Shown piece by piece: positions 62,085 to 64,000 of a DNA stretch of 64,000 nt. Origin of the DNA: Salinibacter grassmerensis (GTDB lineage: Bacteria > Bacteroidota > Rhodothermia > Rhodothermales > Salinibacteraceae); contig NZ_CAMTTF010000008.1 of assembly GCF_947077765.1 (NCBI RefSeq), positions 54,856 to 118,855 of the forward strand, in the 5' to 3' direction. Within the stretch, counting starts at the first letter, position 1; each line of letters opens with the position of its first letter. Made by a program: the position numbers and the translations under genes. The notes under the pieces are model-generated. The model saw nothing but the letters and a program-made list of their open reading frames with translations. It was not told the DNA's origin and did no database searches.

Positions 62085-63107
62085 ATGGCCCATCAACTCA
62101 CCCTGCTCCCCGGCGACGGCATCGGCCCCGAAGTTACCGAGGCGACCCTCCAAGTCATTGAGGCCGCCGGTGTCGACATCGACTGGGACCGGCACCGCGT
62201 CATTGGAGCGAATGCGGTCGAGCGGGGACGCCCCGCACTGCCGCCCGACATCGTCGACTCCATTCAAGAGCACGGTGCCGCCCTCAAAGGCCCCGTGACG
62301 ACGCCGGTGGGACAGGGGTTTACGAGCGTGAACGTCCAGCTCCGCCAGCGCCTGGATCTGTATTCGAACGTCCGGCCCGCCACGAGCCTGGAGGGCCTGG
62401 ACACGCCCTTCGACGATGTTGACCTGATTATCTTCCGCGAAAACACGGAGGGCCTCTACTCCGGTATTGAGTACTACGACGAGCGGCTCGACATTGCGGA
62501 CTCGATTGCCCGGGTGACCAAGCGCGGGGCCGAACGCATCATCCGGTTCTGCTTCGAGTACGCCCAGGCCCACGGCCGCGAGCACGTGACGCTCGCCCAC
62601 AAGGCCAATATCCTTAAGAAAACCTCGGGCCTCTTCCTGGACATCGGCCGGGACATAGCGGCGGAGTACCCGGACATTGAGTTCCAGGACAGCATCATCG
62701 ACAACCTGTGCATGCAGCTCGTCACCAACCCGGAGAACTACGACTGCATCGTGTCGACGAATCTCTTCGGCGACATTCTAAGTGACCTGACGGCCGGACT
62801 CGTCGGGGGGCTGGGCGTGACGCCCGGGGCAAATATTGGGGACGACCTGGCGGTCTTCGAGGCGGTCCACGGGAGCGCGCCGGACATTGCGGGCCAGAAC
62901 GTGGCAAACCCCACGGCGATGACCCGGACGGCCGCGATGATGCTCCAGCACATTGGAGAGGACGAAGCGGCCACGGCGATCGAACAGTCCCTCTTTGCCA
63001 TGTACCGGGATGGCGATACGCTGACGCAGGATGTGGGTGGGGACGCCTCGACATCCGAGTTTGCGGATGTCCTCTCGGACCGAGTGGCGAGTAAAGTTGA
63101 AGCGTAA
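62085..63107 (+). CDS. idh: NAD-dependent isocitrate dehydrogenase
   Basis: 340 residues of the isopropylmalate/isocitrate dehydrogenase family. Substrate-binding Arg cluster SVNVQLRQRLDLYSNVRP, ENTEGLYSGIEY, the catalytic Lys in HKANILKKTSG, STNLFGDILSDLTAGLVGG and the NAD-binding EAVHGSAPDIAG are all seen. The EGLYSGIE and VFEAVHGSAPDIAGQ strings match NAD-type isocitrate dehydrogenase more than leuB. The enzyme converts isocitrate to 2-oxoglutarate in the TCA cycle. It follows the exbD terminator and precedes the DUF4293 gene by 21 bp. Confidence 0.9.
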   Translation: MAHQLTLLPGDGIGPEVTEATLQVIEAAGVDIDWDRHRVIGANAVERGRPALPPDIVDSIQEHGAALKGPVTTPVGQGFTSVNVQLRQRLDLYSNVRPATSLEGLDTPFDDVDLIIFRENTEGLYSGIEYYDERLDIADSIARVTKRGAERIIRFCFEYAQAHGREHVTLAHKANILKKTSGLFLDIGRDIAAEYPDIEFQDSIIDNLCMQLVTNPENYDCIVSTNLFGDILSDLTAGLVGGLGVTPGANIGDDLAVFEAVHGSAPDIAGQNVANPTAMTRTAAMMLQHIGEDEAATAIEQSLFAMYRDGDTLTQDVGGDASTSEFADVLSDRVASKVEA

Positions 63108-63128
63108 CTGATTGCCGACCTGATCTAC

Positions 63129-63554
63129 ATGATCCAACGCATCCAGACCGTCTACCTGCTTCTTGGCGTCCTCGCACTGGCGGCCATGGGCCTGTTCGAG
63201 GTGCCCTGGAGCGACCCCGCTGCACAGCGGTACGCCTGGTTTGTCCCGTCGGTCATCGGGCTGCTCGTGGGCACCGCCGGAACTGCGCTGGGGGCCATTT
63301 TCCTCTATGAGCGGCGAAAGACGCAGCGAACGGTCGTGTATGGGCTACAGTTGCTCACCCTCGCGCTTGCAGGGGTGCTGTACGGCGGGCTGTACACGAC
63401 CGGCACCCTCACGTTCACCGATCCGACGGGCATTTTGTGGAGCCGCACGATCGTGCTGCTTCTTCCCATCATCGCGTATGCCCTGTTCCGGCTGGCGCGC
63501 CGGGGGATCGAGAACGACATTGAATTGGTGGAGTCGATGGACCGGATCCGGTAG
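63129..63554 (+). CDS. DUF4293 membrane protein
   Basis: 141 residues with four hydrophobic segments. It begins MIQRIQTVYLLLGVLALAAMG, the highly conserved start of DUF4293, and ends with an acidic tail (NDIELVESMDRIR). Function is unknown; the family is confined to Bacteroidota and allied phyla, which supports the taxonomic placement. It lies between idh and an EamA transporter gene. Confidence 0.9.
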   Translation: MIQRIQTVYLLLGVLALAAMGLFEVPWSDPAAQRYAWFVPSVIGLLVGTAGTALGAIFLYERRKTQRTVVYGLQLLTLALAGVLYGGLYTTGTLTFTDPTGILWSRTIVLLLPIIAYALFRLARRGIENDIELVESMDRIR

Positions 63555-63578
63555 CTGCGGCATCTCCACGCCCCCCTC

Positions 63579-64000
63579 ATGTCCGATTGGCCTCGCCGGA
63601 TCTACGTCGTCCTGAGCCTCGGCGTCCTCAGCTTTGCCTTTGCGCCTATTCTGGTGCGATGGGCGGGCGACGTGCCGGGCCTGGCAATCGCGGTGTGGCG
63701 GACCGTAACGGCGGCGGCCGTGCTGATTCCGGTCGCGGCGGTCCAGGCCGGGACAGAACTCCGGCGCCTGACGCGTCGAGACGTGACGCTGACGGGGGTG
63801 GCCGGCGTCTTTCTGGGACTGCACTTCATCGCCTGGATTGAGTCGCTGTACCACACGACGGTGGCCAGCGCGTCGGTGTTGGTTACCACGAGCCCCATCA
63901 TCCTGGCCGCTCTCGGCTATGTATTTCTGGGGGAGCGACTGCGCCGCGGGACCGTCCTTGCCATCGGAATTGCGGTCGGGGGGGCGGGGCTGATCGGGTG
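63579..64000 (+). CDS. EamA/DMT-family transporter (3' end beyond window)
   Basis: The first 140 residues are visible. Four helices show the EamA pattern: LSLGVLSFAFAPILVRWAGD, VPGLAIAVWRTVTAAAVLIPV, GVFLGLHFIAWIESLYHTTVASASVLVTTSPIILAALGYVFLGERL, and LAIGIAVGGAGLIG. It is a likely metabolite exporter of unknown substrate. The start ATG is at 63579, 25 bp after the DUF4293 stop. Confidence 0.9.
   Translation, partial: MSDWPRRIYVVLSLGVLSFAFAPILVRWAGDVPGLAIAVWRTVTAAAVLIPVAAVQAGTELRRLTRRDVTLTGVAGVFLGLHFIAWIESLYHTTVASASVLVTTSPIILAALGYVFLGERLRRGTVLAIGIAVGGAGLIG

Overview
The window is a GC-rich (about two thirds G+C) bacterial chromosome segment with dense, mostly single-copy housekeeping and accessory genes. 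Many proteins are rich in Asp and Glu. A Mrp-type Na+/H+ antiporter operon, an amphi-Trp domain protein otherwise typical of haloarchaea, a fused isobutyryl-CoA mutase and DUF4293/DUF2911 proteins together suggest an extremely halophilic member of Rhodothermota, most like Salinibacter. That assignment is inferred from gene content; no rRNA gene is present. I see no insertion sequence, prophage or CRISPR array.

Layout. (1) 1-14.2 kb is an export and signalling locus. On the minus strand it carries a membrane-fusion protein, two ABC ATPases, two complete and one window-truncated FtsX/MacB-type permeases, and an in-frame-deleted mini-permease. On the plus strand it carries an NtrC-class sigma-54 activator, a four-helix-bundle protein and a sensor kinase. 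Two minus-strand sigma-54-like promoters, each preceded by paired TGTGCG-N4-CGCACA type dyads about 21-22 bp apart, suggest that the activator drives both halves of the exporter locus. (2) 14.2-26.5 kb holds a MATE pump, a stomatin-like protein, tRNA-Arg(CCG), a CPBP protease, cdsA, mutL, tilS, hpt, asparaginase and tryptophanase. (3) 26.6-37 kb holds an ECF sigma factor, an HD hydrolase, a lipase, a dolichol-kinase-like protein, a dienelactone hydrolase lipoprotein, hemE, a TerB/acyl-CoA oxidase fusion and several small proteins. (4) 37.2-43.3 kb is a complete mrp operon in the order F-G-A-B-C-D-E. (5) 43.3-55.3 kb holds an epimerase, icmF, pirin, an Old Yellow Enzyme diverging from a quinone-reductase-like dehydrogenase across two matching 16-bp operators, a pabB-pabC fusion and acs. 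(6) 55.3-64 kb holds a degenerate penicillin-acylase homologue, a PolX with a damaged polymerase centre, an exbB/exbD/exbD operon behind a perfect -35/-10 promoter, an NAD-type isocitrate dehydrogenase, a DUF4293 protein and a truncated EamA transporter.

How the genes work together. The first locus looks like one regulated export system of unknown substrate. The mrp operon supplies Na+ extrusion and pH homeostasis suited to brine. pirin, the OYE and the quinone-reductase-like gene form a probable electrophile or redox-stress group. icmF, the acyl-CoA oxidase and acs point to short- and branched-chain acyl-CoA metabolism.

Limits. All calls come from reading the sequence and recalled family motifs; no database search was run. 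Many starts are GTG or ambiguous because Shine-Dalgarno sequences are weak.
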